Source of the DNA: Gonapodya prolifera JEL478 | Taxonomy: Eukaryota > Monoblepharomycota > Monoblepharidomycetes > Monoblepharidales > Gonapodyaceae | Direction of reading: 5' to 3' | DNA length: 64,000 nt | Assembly: GCA_001574975.1 (NCBI GenBank) | Contig: KQ965737.1 | Coordinates: 76,760 to 140,759, forward strand | In this document: piece after piece, positions 22,417 through 34,527 of the stretch | Numbering within the stretch: the first letter of the stretch is position 1 | How the letters are laid out: the number at the start of each line of letters is the position of its first letter | Notes under the pieces: model-generated | What the model was told of the DNA's origin: nothing | The model's database searches: none | What the model saw: only the letters and a program-made list of their open reading frames with translations | Made by a program: the position numbers and the translations under genes

Positions 22417-23659
22417 ATGAGCAACATGGACCCACGTTTAGCCCAGCTCCTGGATCGACTCGTGCCAATCCTTATTAATGCAACCGTAAACGCGGTGGAG
22501 CGTTTGCTTGCTCTCGCCATTGAGAGGCTGGCACGTGCCCTTTCAGAACCACCACAACAACCACTCAACATTTCCGCTGCTGTCGCGAGAGCAAGCGGCA
22601 GTTCAGTGGAAGAACTGCGAAGCATCGCCAAGCAACAGTTGGGAATTAACTCCATCAGCAATTGGAACATTGTCGTGTCTGGTGCTGCGGGAGTTGGGAA
22701 AAGCACTTTGCTCAACGCGCAAGTATCGCAATCTTTGCAATGTTTTCCCACGCAATCATTCCGCTCATGTAAGCGATAGCATAGTAGGGCTCCAAAACGA
22801 TGATCCAGGTGCTGCCAAGACCGGTGTCGTAGAGACAACTACCCAAACCCGGTACTTTGACATTTACATACTGAGCTACCAAGCTTACTCTCATGAAATT
22901 CTGTTTCTGTGACAGCACGTGGTATCCATATGCATCGCTCCGCATTGATGACATTCCCGGATATGGAACTGTGCAAGAACCGGCAAACGCTTACTTCATG
23001 AGACGTAAACTCTATGCGTACGATATGGTAATCTTGGTATTTGAGAGCAGGTGTGTCTTCCCAAGTTCTTCATTTAGAAATTCATAGAGCGGCTTTCATG
23101 GTTTTATTCAAATCCAACCAAAGGATTTACGAAGGAGATGTCGCCATAATTCAACAATGCATCAAATACCAAGTACCGGTTGTGCTAGTTAGGTCGAAAA
23201 CGGACAGTGCGATAGTGAATCTTCGATTTGACAACCCTGGGATGAGTATCGAAACCGCCAAGCAAACATTGCGGGAGAAAGTGATCGCAAGTGGTGGGAC
23301 TTGTTCTCCCCTCGTATTTTTGCATTCAATTCACCTCAAATAATCTAATTTATTTACATCCAGTCACTTCAAATATCACCAATGTGCAAGAGTTGGAGAA
23401 AAAGCTCTATTTTGTTAGTGCTCACTGGTGAGTCATTTTGGTTCCTCCCCTGAATTGGGCCTTCCAAGCTACACATCAAGTTATTGTCGATAGGATACAA
23501 GGCAAACTCAAACATAGAGGTGCATTCTCGGTGCAACGCCCAATAGCAGATTTGCAAATGGATGAGGTCTCCTTCTTGGATTTCATCACCGCAACAACAT
23601 CTGCACGACGCATCGAGACTGATGATGGGGTTCCAGGGTCGTACCCGGGTTCTGTGTAG
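22417..23659 (+). CDS. IRG-like (immunity-related type) GTPase 2
   Basis: GTPase of 302 residues in six exons (22417-22718, 22780-22851, 22916-23050, 23124-23293, 23364-23427, 23494-23659), all in phase. G1 is GAAGVGKST, G3 is DIPGYG, G4 is SKTD. The switch-region stretch DPGAAKTGVVETT is strikingly close to EEGAAKTGVVEVT in mouse Irga6. Intron positions and phases match the neighbouring paralogue, and exon 5 is 64 bp in both, so the pair arose by inverted duplication. Unlike its partner it starts MSNMDPR, without a myristoylation signal, and has a long hydrophobic N-terminal helix (LVPILINATVNAVERLLALA) that could serve for membrane contact. The first intron appears to use a GC donor (GCAAGT). 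Family membership is well supported; the role is inference. Confidence 0.75.
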
Positions 23660-23861
23660 TCGAAAACCAAGCATATAATCGATTTTTAGAAACAGACTCA
23701 AGGAGTAGCATCTAATAACGACACGTATGGGACAAACGTAGCATGCCATCAGAGGCTTAGATGCAGGAAACATTGGACTCAAAGTTCATAATAATTATGT
23801 GGCGGGATGTATGTGATGCAATCGAACGTTTGCAACCCCCAACTCGGCCTTCGGCATCGAA

Positions 23862-26800
23862 ATGCCCCCAGACCGAGGCCCGCGCCGCGGCAATCTGGCA
23901 ACAACGAGAGAGCGCCTGACCCTCTTTGCCGACAAAATTTCGGCCCTCGCCGATGGTGGTCCGGCGATCGTCGACAACTCGGCGATATCTCCTGCAGCTT
24001 TCCCACAATGCGGATGCCCCGTTCCTTGGCCGTGCAATTTCATCTCTCTTGTCTTCGACGAAATGAGGGAGGAGGCCGGGGCACGGGGTGGTCACCCGCG
24101 TGGATCGCTAGGCGAACGATCCCGTCACTGCCTCTGCGATGCCATGGCGTCCCTCTTCCATCGCGGTAGATTTTCTGAGCTGGAACGGCTAGTGGAGCTC
24201 GTGATGAGCGCGTCGACGGCTGGGTCGGGAATGCAGAGGACTAGGAGAGAGGAATCACGAGACCAAGACGATGATCCAATGCGGACCACTCCCGAACCTC
24301 CGACCCCCCCCGACCCTTCACGGCGCGCCATGGATCGCGCCCTGGCCCGAGACCTTGCGGAAGCGGTTTTTGCTGTGCTCCGTCTCAGTCGTACCCTTGC
24401 CTTCTCTCCTGGGGAACCAAATCCCTCGTCCACATTATTGCCGGAACAAACCCTGGCCGAAACTGACGCCATTGCGTTCCTCGAGGTTTCGAACCATTTG
24501 GACGAGTGGATGAGTTCCGTTCGATCGACATCCGGCCTGTCAGGAACGACCTTGTTGGAAGATCGATGCCGGCACTGGCGTCTCTGCGCAAAACTTGCCG
24601 TCGGCGGACCAGCAATGCTCGATAAGCTCGAGCCAATGGATGAGATAGCAAGTCCTGTCAAGGGAGTGGATGGTATGAACCAAAGCGTTTACATTCGCCG
24701 TCGTGGCCAACTGATTCTACTGCACAATGGACAGGGCACTCCACGGTGAAGGTGAGCCCCGTGTTTCCATCGGTGGTTTCGGTCAAGGAACCAAGCGGTG
24801 GCGGACCAGGCGGAAACATTGGGGCACTTCTGCGAGCGCTAGTGCTAGTTCTCGTGCGTGTGGATGCCCTTTGCTGTGTCAGTTCTGCGTCATAGCGTAA
24901 CATATTGGTCGAATAGCATGCCAATCCAGCAGATGTGGACAACGCGGTTGATCGTTTGGAACGGGTCTGTTCTGCTCGCGGTGACGATCCATTCTCGTGA
25001 AACACTGGTTCAACGTTCTCACACCCTTTCTTGACAGGCGTGTCTCATCTTTTGGACCCTCCGACTCCCGTGCTCGCCATATACCATGGATACATTCCTT
25101 TCTGGTCGCTGGCATTGTCCCGAATTCTCACCTCCACCAACATCACCCTCCCCCTCCCCAAGCACGAGGTACTCCTCGCAAGAGCCGCGCGAGAAGTGTC
25201 TCTGTGGGCTGCAGAAGACTCTGCAGCTGCGCTCGCTACCGTGGATTCTGACGTGGTCGTGACATCGCTAACGAGAGCTTTGAAGGTCATCAGGAGGAGG
25301 ATGGAGAGGGATAGAGGTGGGGAAGTGAGGGAGGTTCGACATGCAACGGCACTAGCTGTGCTTTCCAGGTGCGCGATTGCGTGCATTGGGATGCGGCAGG
25401 TTGCGCCCCAACGCGACGTGAGAACGGCGCTCAAAGATGCGTTGGATAGAGAAGCAGTGATTTTATGCGCGCAGACATTGGCTGAGCTATACGGTGTGGG
25501 AGATCATGTCGGCGATTTTGAAATCTCGTCGGGCCCTGGGTTTCGCGGGCTGATGAGCATCGCCGCAAGCACGTGGAATCAAGAAGAGGAGGTTACCATT
25601 GCAGTGGCAGCATGTGTTGTCACGTTGGGGCTCATTCTTGAGCGGGGCGACAGGATACTCGAGCACGAAACAACACTCTTAGGTCGTTTTGCGGATTTTC
25701 TTGGAAATGTACTCGAGAGAGTTGACGTCGGGGCACTTGCGGATTGGTCGTGGGCATGGTACGTGGGAGGACTCGCTCTCTGCAGACTGGGGCACACGAA
25801 CGATGCGGTGACAATGTTCGAACGATCGAGTGTGCGCGGTGACGACAGAATTAGAAGTGTCGGGCTGGAGATGCTTGGGGTGGCGAGATGTCGTTTGGTA
25901 GGTTACTATGTGAAGAAGGTCGGTTGGGTATTCGATTGGATCTCATCTACTCGACGCATTAACAGGGTCTCTCAAGAATGGCGCTAGTTTCCATGTACAC
26001 CTCAGCGCAGCTTCGAAACTCGTCACCAGCTCAGCTGTTCAACATCAGCATCGTCCTTCGACAAGTTGGAGATGCCAGTGCTGAACGCGATGTCCTTCGC
26101 CAGCTCGCGCGAGTCGCGCTGAATGACCCTTTTTCTATTTGCACTGAAGGCGTCCCAGTTGGAAGATTGTTTCTACGACTCGCAAGGTTGGAGGCAACAA
26201 TCAAAAGCGAGGGCGCGGAAACTTCTAGTCATCGTGGATTGTCATCCGGATGGAACAGGGCAAAGGAGTGTATTGAAGCCGGGCAGTGGTGCATTGCGCA
26301 AAGGATGGATACAGGTAAACATTTATTTGCAGATGTGTCAGGTCGAGAACTTCGAGCTGTATGGACCAAGCTGGTGGCGCACTCGGCAGCGGACGTAGCT
26401 GTCGGCATTGAAGAACGTCGAGGCCTCGCACTGCAATGCCTCGATGCCGCGAATGAAAGCATCATAAAGGGGGAGTTCTGTCCTGAGACGGGACTCTTTG
26501 CAGCAAGAGCACTGGCTTCCACGCTTGTTGAACTTGAGTCCGCACGAAAGATTTTGGAACGGTGCCTTGAGTTTCTGAATGCCACCGAAACGTGGATCCT
26601 TTTGGACGATAGGGATAAGCATTCATCCATTGCGTCAGGAACCGCCGGCACTCAAGTTGTCAATGATGATGTGGCTCAAATGTGGAAGAAAGAACGCCAT
26701 TCAAAAATGTTCCATGACGTTCTGTATAGGTCCCGCCAAAAGGTGGGTTCCGTTCTTGCCTGGGGTTTTAAGCTGACATTCAACCACTGCTACGTGGCGA

Positions 26801-27062
26801 CGTGCAGCTATCCGTCCTTATGACCGTTACATACGTTAGTTGGTTACTTGGTCAGCCCGCAGAAAGTCTTCGTTGGGCCCAGGAGGCGCTAGCGTGGGCC
26901 CCGCTAAATGCCCGTGCCCGTTTCAATCTGACACTGTCACTTTCACAACACGGACTCCCCGGGGACGCACAGAAAGTTTGGAATGAAATAGACAGCGTCT
27001 CCGCGAGAACTTTGCCGGGAGGTGCGTGGATGGAGGCCAAGTACTCAAACCGGAGGGAATAA
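23862..27062 (+). CDS. Large TPR-like helical protein, family unknown
   Basis: A run of plus-strand exons encodes an almost entirely helical protein of roughly 900 residues. Clear exons are 23862-24673, about 25038-25898, 25967-26740 and about 26802-27062. The 25899-25966 intron joins RCRL to GLSRM in phase. The last exon has a typical TPR pair (PAESLRWAQEALAWAPLNAR, then FNLTLSLSQHGLPGDAQKVW). Earlier parts (WYVGGLALCRLGHTNDAVTM) also look like TPRs. The joins around 24.68-25.04 kb are not resolved. Upstream of the chosen ATG another frame reads MWRDVCDAIERL and AAAIWQQRE and would flow into RLTLFADK after a one-base shift, so the true start may be near 23798. Meiotic SPO22/ZIP4 proteins have this architecture, but I saw no diagnostic motif. 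Confidence 0.5.
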
Positions 27063-27277
27063 TAGGGGCACCCAGCAGTAGTTTTGAACATGTATTGACA
27101 CGATTTTTGTATATACGCATATCGGATGCAGCTGAAAAATGCGTTTCACGTCAGGGGAGCGTTTTTATCATTTCTTCTTTCCCTTGGGGTCCCTCAGGAC
27201 GGGCGGATCAGGAAAAGCCCCTCCAAGCTAAAAGAGAACGGTCGTTCAGAGCGGAAGTAATACTCAATACCAGGATG

Positions 27278-27938
27278 TTATCCCGCCGCATTCAGATATG
27301 CCTTGACCCCACGAAAGTGTTCCTCTCTTAGAAAACGCCAAGAATGTCGACGACATCCTCCATACAAGTACCGCCTGCCTTTTTTTGACACAAAACTTAC
27401 CTCTATAACCGCCATTTCTTCTTCAGAGACTGGGCGCACCCGAAATGAAGACGATGCGGGTAAGTCCCATATGCTATCAAAGTACAATGCATTCGGATTG
27501 CGGGGAGTTTGGGAGGACGAAGCGGACGAGCGGGAGGGATAGGTAGGGAGGGGACCGAGCGGGTGTACAGTAGCTAGACGAAGGGACGAGATGAGCGATG
27601 AGCGGAAGTGCCCAATGTCAATTGCACCACCAGCAGCCCCAACTCACAGTCTGTTGAAGCGTGGCTCCTTCCAAACCTAATCAGAGGTACCCGGTCCTGG
27701 CTAGTGATGGCATTGCTGTGCAATGCGGTGGATGTAGAGAGTCGGGCAATCCCTGCGTTGGACGGAGACGCTTGTATTCCAAAGGCAGTGCCCAAAAAGT
27801 TCCATAAATTGCGATCGCGTGCCGCGGAAATCGAAAAGTGTTGATATCGTCACAGGATGGCAACGTAATTCCCCCTGGTCGATCACTCACACACACTCGT
27901 GAACTGGGAGCACAAAAAGGAATCCAGAGCGAGCACAT
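27278..27938 (-). CDS. KGD4: KGD4/MRPS36-like 2-oxoglutarate dehydrogenase subunit
   Basis: Small mitochondrial protein that recruits the E3 subunit to the 2-oxoglutarate dehydrogenase complex in fungi and animals. The conserved core PLIRFGRSH ends exon 1 (5' end uncertain, to 27648). Exon 2 (27573-27401) carries the Ser/Pro-rich linker and the hallmark end DLPASSSFRVRPVSEEEM. A 24-bp last exon (27301-27278) adds AYLNAAG and the stop. The internal phases join exactly. The N-terminus is Ser/Thr/Arg-rich (LSTSTALHSN), as expected of a mitochondrial presequence, but its first exon is a guess (ATG at 27938, donor before GTGTGAG). Human MRPS36 has the same SQEEMEF-type ending. The gene converges with the TPR-like gene. 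Confidence 0.6.
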
Positions 27939-28153
27939 GTCCTACACGAAGCCGCTCTGATGCCACTGCTATCGCTCGTCGCTCCATCCTTGTCTGCTGC
28001 GCGGGTTTTGTGAAGAATACTTACTTGAATTGAGCCCGGGTGGTCCGGAATGTTCTTTCAACCGTCCCTCTTTGGTTTAGTCCTGCTTTGATTTTCCGTT
28101 AAAACACTTTGAAAATTGGCAGTGTAATTCTATTGCATTAATTATTTGATCGT

Positions 28154-29927
28154 TCATTCCCCTATTAGCGCTGAAACAACATCGTCCACTTTGTCCCACC
28201 ATTCTGTCTCATCGTCTTTCATTTTCGAACGCTCCCCTTCTCCGGGTATTCTCCTCGCTATACAGTCCTCAACTTGGACCATGACTTCGCGTACCCCGTC
28301 ACTGTCTCCTCCGTGTATCTCTTCAGCAGCACGAACATACTCACCCACTAAGAATGCCTTGTGGTAAGTCTCTCGCGCATACGCAACTGGTGCACGTTGC
28401 AAATTCGAACGAGGCTCAGCACGGACGTATGCCGAAGCGAGTTTTGCCCAAGATGGGTCGGCGCCAAATTTCTCAGGGATATCAAGGGAATGACGAAAAG
28501 ACGACAGGAGATGCATGTCTACGAGATGAAGGCGTAATGTTGGTGACGGCGCTGACTTTGGTTGACATTGGTCGCCAATAACATCATCCGAGAGGACGGA
28601 AACGTAGACTGGTGTCTTACTAGGTAAAAAGTTTCCACCTCTTCCCAGGACAAAGAGCCGAAAGTGCCGTAGATGGTTTCGACAAGCCTCCGAAACTCGG
28701 TCCAATTCCCTAAGGTTAGCAGCACGTGCTAACCGGTGACGAAAACACTAGCTCAAGATTGTTTTAAGGTCGGGTTGAAGATTTGACCCACCTGGTTGAA
28801 CACTCTCTGTGCATATTCGAGTGCATCAAGGCCATCGTACCGCCCTGCAACCCTCACCAGCGCCACAAGCTTGAGCGCTGCATCTCGTGTAGTCGTATAC
28901 GCGGTAGCACCATTGAGAGATTGGGAGAGAAGTGTGTCGGAAAGTCTTGCTGTTGTGTCAGATCAGCCTCCAATAGTCCACCTGTGCGCTCCCTAACCAC
29001 CTGACCTACTTCTACAGGAAAGAGTGTCCCGCTCTAGGATTGTCGCAATAAGATCCAAAATACGGATAGCGTATTGTTGCTGGCAACAAAAGTTACCTGA
29101 CGTGTCCACTCAACCTGGCAACCCCAAAGATTCTCTTACTCGGACATCCACTGGAACATCATCTACGACAGCAGCACGCTTCCGTCGCTGGGAGCGTTGC
29201 GCCATGTGAAAAGAATGTGGACGTTAGCTTTGAACAGCCGTGCGACTGCAGAACAATCGAGCACTCACACCAGCCTGACGGGTGTCGCTTCCTGTCTGTG
29301 CCTCCATCTCTGCTACATCCTGTCCACTCAGTCCCTGAGCCGCTCCCTCAATAATGTCCCACACTCTGAACTCGTCCTCCTCACGGGGCACCTTGGGCAG
29401 ATTCAGAACAAGGCTCGGAGGATGCAGAAGAATGACGTCGCGCACGGCTTCGAGGGCTGCGATAGCAGTTGGAAGCGAAACGTGCCGTTTTGGTGATGGA
29501 TGCAGATGAAGGAGGTGCGAGATGTGTGACCTTTTGGTGGAACCAGTGGTCACATAATAAGCAAGGTTCATTTCTTGGCACAAAAAACACACCATTCCGG
29601 AAACTCTTTCAAAGATAGTCGTTGCAGTATAAGTTCAATCCCGGGAAGATCTAATGGGGTGGTTGACCAAGCATGATAGGATCGAAGACGATGGAAGCGA
29701 TTGATTCGAGCCATCCGTAAGCATCGATGGGCCAATTATGGTCATTGCTCACCAATCCATCACTCACGTTGATCTTCCTCGAGCGACGAAAGAACCAGCT
29801 CGCCAAAGTTTGGAGGGAACGGTTTCGCGATTGAACTCGATTTGGTCGCATTTGGGTCCCCCGATGAGTCGTAAAACTCTTGCAGTCGTGCGATTTCTCG
29901 CTCTAGTTCACCCTCGGGGGTTAGCAT
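28154..29927 (-). CDS. Unknown helical protein, multi-exon
   Basis: About nine minus-strand exons join in phase and give a protein of about 450 residues. Segments in order are ELEREIARLQEFYDSSGD, LPGIELILQRLSLKEFPEW, LPTAIAALEAVRDVILL, RRKRAAVVDDVPVDV (nuclear-signal-like), YAIRILDLIATILERDTL, AALKLVALVRVAGRYDGLDA, NWTEFRRLVETIYGTFGSL and an acidic, Trp-containing end. Introns are 63-126 bp with GTGAGT-type donors. The helices look like HEAT or TPR-type scaffolding, and the basic stretch suggests a nuclear location. I do not recognise the family. The start is the ATG at 29927. It reads in the same direction as the KGD4-like gene, whose start lies 216 bp downstream. Confidence 0.55.
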
Positions 29928-30113
29928 CGGTGAGGTTGGTCCTTGGGTCTGTTTTCGTATCACAACTGCATTTCACATGTTGTATCGGAACTACAATCAT
30001 TGCCATCATTCATACAAAGACATACATAAATCAAACTTCGAGTATCAAAACTGCATGTCGCTGTACATATTTCAGTTGGCCCATTTCGTTTCATTCCTCC
30101 TCTCCCAAACCAC

Positions 30114-32919
30114 CTATTTTTCAGCGGGTGTCTCTCCCGCATTGTTGTCCTCCTCCTTGGGCACCATAGTCTCGTCTTCCACCAGGGAGGCAGTCGAGCC
30201 CTCGTCCGTAGCAGCAGAGCTCTTGGTTGGGCGCGCCGAGTCCTCCGTGGAACGGCGACCCCGGAGGTATCCGATGACGCGCTTCCAGTCATTGATGTTG
30301 GTGCCCAGAGTAATGAAGTAAAAGATTCCAGGGCACTACATGCACGAACACATGAAATGTTCACATGAGCTGTCCCTTGAGTGCCAAAAAGGGCAAAGTA
30401 CTCACGGCCGCCATGATTTCCGTCATCTCCGTCCACGCCTCCTTCGGAATGTGTTCACCGGGGATGTGTGCACACGCTGCATGGCCGTCGGGAGAGTTGG
30501 CGAACAAGCATGCAATCCACTCATTGCCCCAGGCGGTCGCGCCCGAAACAAGACTGCCGCCAGCAGAGGCGTACATCTTGGGTTCGGCGTCAGTAAACCA
30601 CCATATCTAGCGTGAGAAGGAAAGGCAATGTCAGACATGATATTCAACCGTCCCGAGTGAGCATGTCTCTTTACTCACCACAAACCTGCGAACGACGTTT
30701 CGAAGGACATGGTACGATGAATTTCAGCAAATGGAGCCTCCACATAAAAACTCCCACTCACATGAGGAATCCAATGCCGATCACCAAAGACAGCAGCGCG
30801 GGCCTCCAACCAAGCACGAACGTGTCCATGCGGGGGTTACCCGTGGTTCCGCTCCACTTGGACGACCCAGCGTCCAGGCTCGATCCCGACTCGCCGTCCT
30901 TGCCCTTCTCGGAGCGGCCAGCGACGGCATAGCGCTCGTCGCCGCGGAGGATGTCGATCCACATCTGCCGGTGGGGGAAGATTTGGTAATGGTGCAGAAG
31001 GGGGAAGGGGGGTCAAGCGTACCTTGAGAATAATGAGGCAGTTGATGACACCGAGACCGATGCTGATCAGGACGGCGACGAGGAGAGGGTAGATTCCCAT
31101 GGCGCTGCAGTACGAGGGGGCAGTGACGGTTTCATTTGACATTCTGGCCTTTGGAAGTATGGCGCTGGTAAAGCACATACCGATACAAGCTCAAGTCGCC
31201 CGGAGTGCAGTATGACGCAAAATAGTGCTAATGTTGACAAGAAGCCGTGAGCTTAGTGATATGCGGTCTCCAACTCAAGAACACGTACGACAGATCCCGA
31301 CTTGGCGTACGGTACAATGGTCAGCACTGCCGCCGCGACCCAGAAGAAGCCGCAGATTTGGTACACGCGCTTGTACGGGATGGGATCGCGGAGGAAGAAG
31401 AGTGTCTTTGCGGTGGCATATGGGGGAAAGGTTAGGTGTGTTGGAGAATGGTTGGAGTGGTGGTGGTGGTAACTTACGGCGAACAGGTTGATGTTGAACA
31501 AAGCCTCGGACCAGGCGAACGCGAGGGCGAAGAAGTTATACGTGAATCCTACCAGAGGATCGCGCGTGAGTCCGACCTGACACGGCGGGGGACCCTCGCC
31601 TCCGTGAACTCACCTTGGAAGGTACACAGGGGTTTGTTGACACTGTCCTCGACGGGGCTGTCGCACATATACTTTTCGACTCCGTTGGCGATGAGCGAGC
31701 CGGCGACGATAATGAGGACAAAGTTGTTGATGATGGAGAAGAGAATGGTCACGTAGCGGGACTCCTTGAACGCGTGTGGGCGGGTCGCGATGAGAATGAA
31801 GGTCACCACGAGGAGAGGGGCGCCTGCGGAGGGGTGGTGGTTAGGAGGGTAAATGGGGATGGATCGAAGGTTGAGGCAGTACCAATGAGTTCAAGGATCA
31901 TGACGATGCGCTCGTAGTAGGCGGCTCCGGGGCTGGGGGGTAAGAGGGCATGGTAGATGGGGCAGGGGAAGCCTGGCGGACTTCATGGGTGAGAAGGGCC
32001 CAATGGACATATGCTGAAGAATAGACCTACAGCATTGGCCACCGGGACAAGTGTATGGCAGGTTGTCAGTCCTGTTGAAGGGGTTTGGAATGAGCGGTTT
32101 GGGGCATGTCACGGAGGATGACGTTCCGGTTCCGGACGATGGCGATGGGGAGGAGGTGGGCGAGGCTGTACGTTGATGAAACAAGATGAGAGATTGTGCT
32201 GGCATTGTTTGGGGGACATTCCACCCACGTGCGCTCCCCGTTCCCGCGGCTGCGCTCCCGGCTGGGTTGAAGCAGTTTGTGTCCGTGTAGGAGATCCCCG
32301 GCGGCGTTGGGTAGTCCAAAGTGACACATTTGGGGAGCTTGTCCGCGTACCCGCCGAGACTGTCGGAGCGGCGGTTTGGAAAATGTCACACCGCTGTCCT
32401 GAAAATCCGATCGCGGAACAGCGCTTACGTGAAGAGCTGGGTACATGATTTGGTCGTGGCGGTACAGAGGGCCTTGCATTGGTAGACCGGTTGGTCTGGA
32501 AATTCCGGTCGGTATGAAGGTTTGACAGGTTCCGCCACGATGTTCCGCAACGCGACCTGGACTCACTGTTCACACACGGTGGGAAGTAAAGCGAGCATGT
32601 GTAGTTGAGGTAGAGGTTGTAGCAATCTGGATTAAGGTTCTTAATGATGTTGACCTGGTCGATTGCGAAGCTGGCGTTGTTTTTGGCAATGTCGAAGGCT
32701 GCCTGGCTTGGCTGGAAAGTCGAAAACGACGAGCCCAGGACGGAGCTGCAGACGCCCGAGTAGGGGAAACACGATCCTGTCCGTCGCGATTGCAGATCAC
32801 CGGAAGTCAAGTTGGCGATGTTCGGGAGAGAGAGTGGCGAAACAGGACAAACCTTGCGCAGATCCGGAGGGCGTAAGCGCCGCCAGCAGAGCGACCGCGA
32901 GTGCGAGTGGAGCCGCCAT
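30114..32919 (-). CDS. Frizzled/Smoothened-like seven-helix receptor
   Basis: Plasma-membrane receptor of the Frizzled class, as known from slime moulds and some early fungi. A signal peptide (MAAPLALAVALLAAL) is followed after a short intron by a Cys-rich extracellular domain: CFPYSGVC, CYNLYLNYTCSLYFPPC, YQCKALCTATTKSC and PKCVTLDYPTPPG. Then come TCPGGQCCFPCPIYH and seven hydrophobic helices spread over small exons, for example YVTILFSIINNFVLIIVAGS, ICGFFWVAAAVLTIVPYA and YPLLVAVLISIGLGVINCLI. The last helix block ends with LGTNINDWKRVIGYLRGR, a Frizzled-like cytoplasmic motif, and an acidic Ser/Thr tail. Several exon joins were checked and are in phase. No Wnt-like ligand is visible in the window, so ligand and output are unknown. 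Confidence 0.75.
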
Positions 32920-33545
32920 GAGGCCAAGACGTCGGATTAACTTCGGCAGGGTGGTGTGGGAGCCAGGAAGAACAAAAGGACGCTCATCGTATGACTTTAG
33001 TGCTACGCCTGTGGCGCTCCGTGGTCACGGCGGCAAATCGGCAGCACATCAAACTCAATCACACTTGCCACTCTCCAATTCGTTGTTCAGAGACGAAGTT
33101 CTCTTGGTTACTGTTCCCTGGGAAGCCGTCGATCAGTGGCAGCTTGCGCATGACCATATGACCATATGACGTTGACCTGTTGGATGATGATGACCCAAAT
33201 GAAGCTTGCACTCAATACCTCTCGAAGACATTGGAGTGGACTATTGTTGTTGGACTACGCAACTCTTATTGACACATGTCCCGCCCGAATCAAAGGTTAC
33301 AATCGTTATTGCTGATCCCGCAGGTTCTGTCAGTTCGATACACCTGACTTCCCCTTACCCCCCTTGTACCTAGAGCATAGACGGAGAAAGACGCCGATCG
33401 AGCGACGGGAAATTGGGTGATTAAAATCGTGGTTACACACTACCCATGTGTAGCACCAATCAAACCGGCTTGGCTCACCATTGGCACGGACGAAACACCT
33501 TCATTGCAAGCATTCCCATCAATCTTCACCTTCCAATAAAGAGTC
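32920..33545. other. Intergenic upstream of the Frizzled-like gene
   Basis: No gene supported. It presumably holds the Frizzled-like promoter. A short repeat GACCATATGACCATATGAC lies near 33154. Confidence 0.4.
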
Positions 33546-33549
33546 ACTC

Positions 33550-34280
33550 ATCAAACAATGATTAAGCGGTACAGCTGGGAACACAGAAACGAAATGACGC
33601 AAATTCTTTCAAAACAAAAAAGCTCGATCTCCCACCTGAGAATCAAGGGCACCGTACAGCCTAAAGAAAGCCATGGATAGGCAAACGAGTAACACGAAAT
33701 TAGAGTTCTTCTTCCGACACCAGCCGTCGTTCCCCTATCCACAACATGAAGCGTTTACAAACACGAAACAGCAGTGACATGAGGACGGACGACTCACCGC
33801 GAATATGAAGCAAGGAGTGGACTTCGGTTTCAAACATTTCTGAAAATAGTCGGCAAGCGTGCCAAAGATCCAAATGATTGAAAAGATAAGTAGGAAGCCA
33901 GAAACTAAAATTAGTCCACGAGAGTTATCCAATAAGACTTCGCCTGTGCAAACGGTTCGTAAAGTTCACGGTATAGTAGAGGAAATCTGGGAAATCGCGA
34001 AAGTATCTCACCGTTAATTGGAAGCCAATGGCAGCCCCTCCTTCATCCCCGCTGGTAAAAGTGAGAAGCGTCAGCAAGCAGATGGAAAAGAAGATCGGAG
34101 AATGAAAAAAATGATAAAAGAAAGGGGGGAGCGGCTGCAAAAGGGGGGCGGAAGAAAAAGAAGGGAAGGTAGAGGAAGGCAGAGGAAAGAACAAACAGGG
34201 GGTAGTCTCGAGTGCAGGGTTCACTCCCTCGCTGCAGTAGCCGTGACCAAGGCCGGAAACCATGATGCGACACCACAACG
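33550..34280 (-). CDS. Probable small multi-exon membrane protein
   Basis: Minus-strand segments between plausible splice sites encode hydrophobic helices: GLILVSGFLLIFSIIWIFG (about 33845-33910, followed by LADYF and a GTGAGT donor) and NFVLLVCLSMAFFRLYGAL (about 33650-33710). Upstream pieces (VSGLGHGYCSEGVNPALE near 34210-34265, GDEGGAAIGFQLT near 34020-34055) may be the first exons. The phases between the upstream pieces could not be made to agree, so boundaries are approximate. No family was recognised. It lies downstream of the LRR gene in the same direction. Confidence 0.35.
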
Positions 34281-34527
34281 AGTGTGGTGAAGCGACGACG
34301 GGAAGGAGAGAGGGGAGGAAGGACGCTCAATGAAGTGAAGGTTACTGGTAGTTCATGCAACAAATGTGTGAAACAAAAAACCCCCCAAACACTCCATTCC
34401 CCCTTCAAAATGGACATCCGTTGTGACGACTAGATCATTTTACCAAAAAAAATAATAAAAAACTTGTGTCATAAAGACATTATTCGCTAACTCGCGAGTT
34501 CGCGCACCACATATCAGAAGTTCACAA

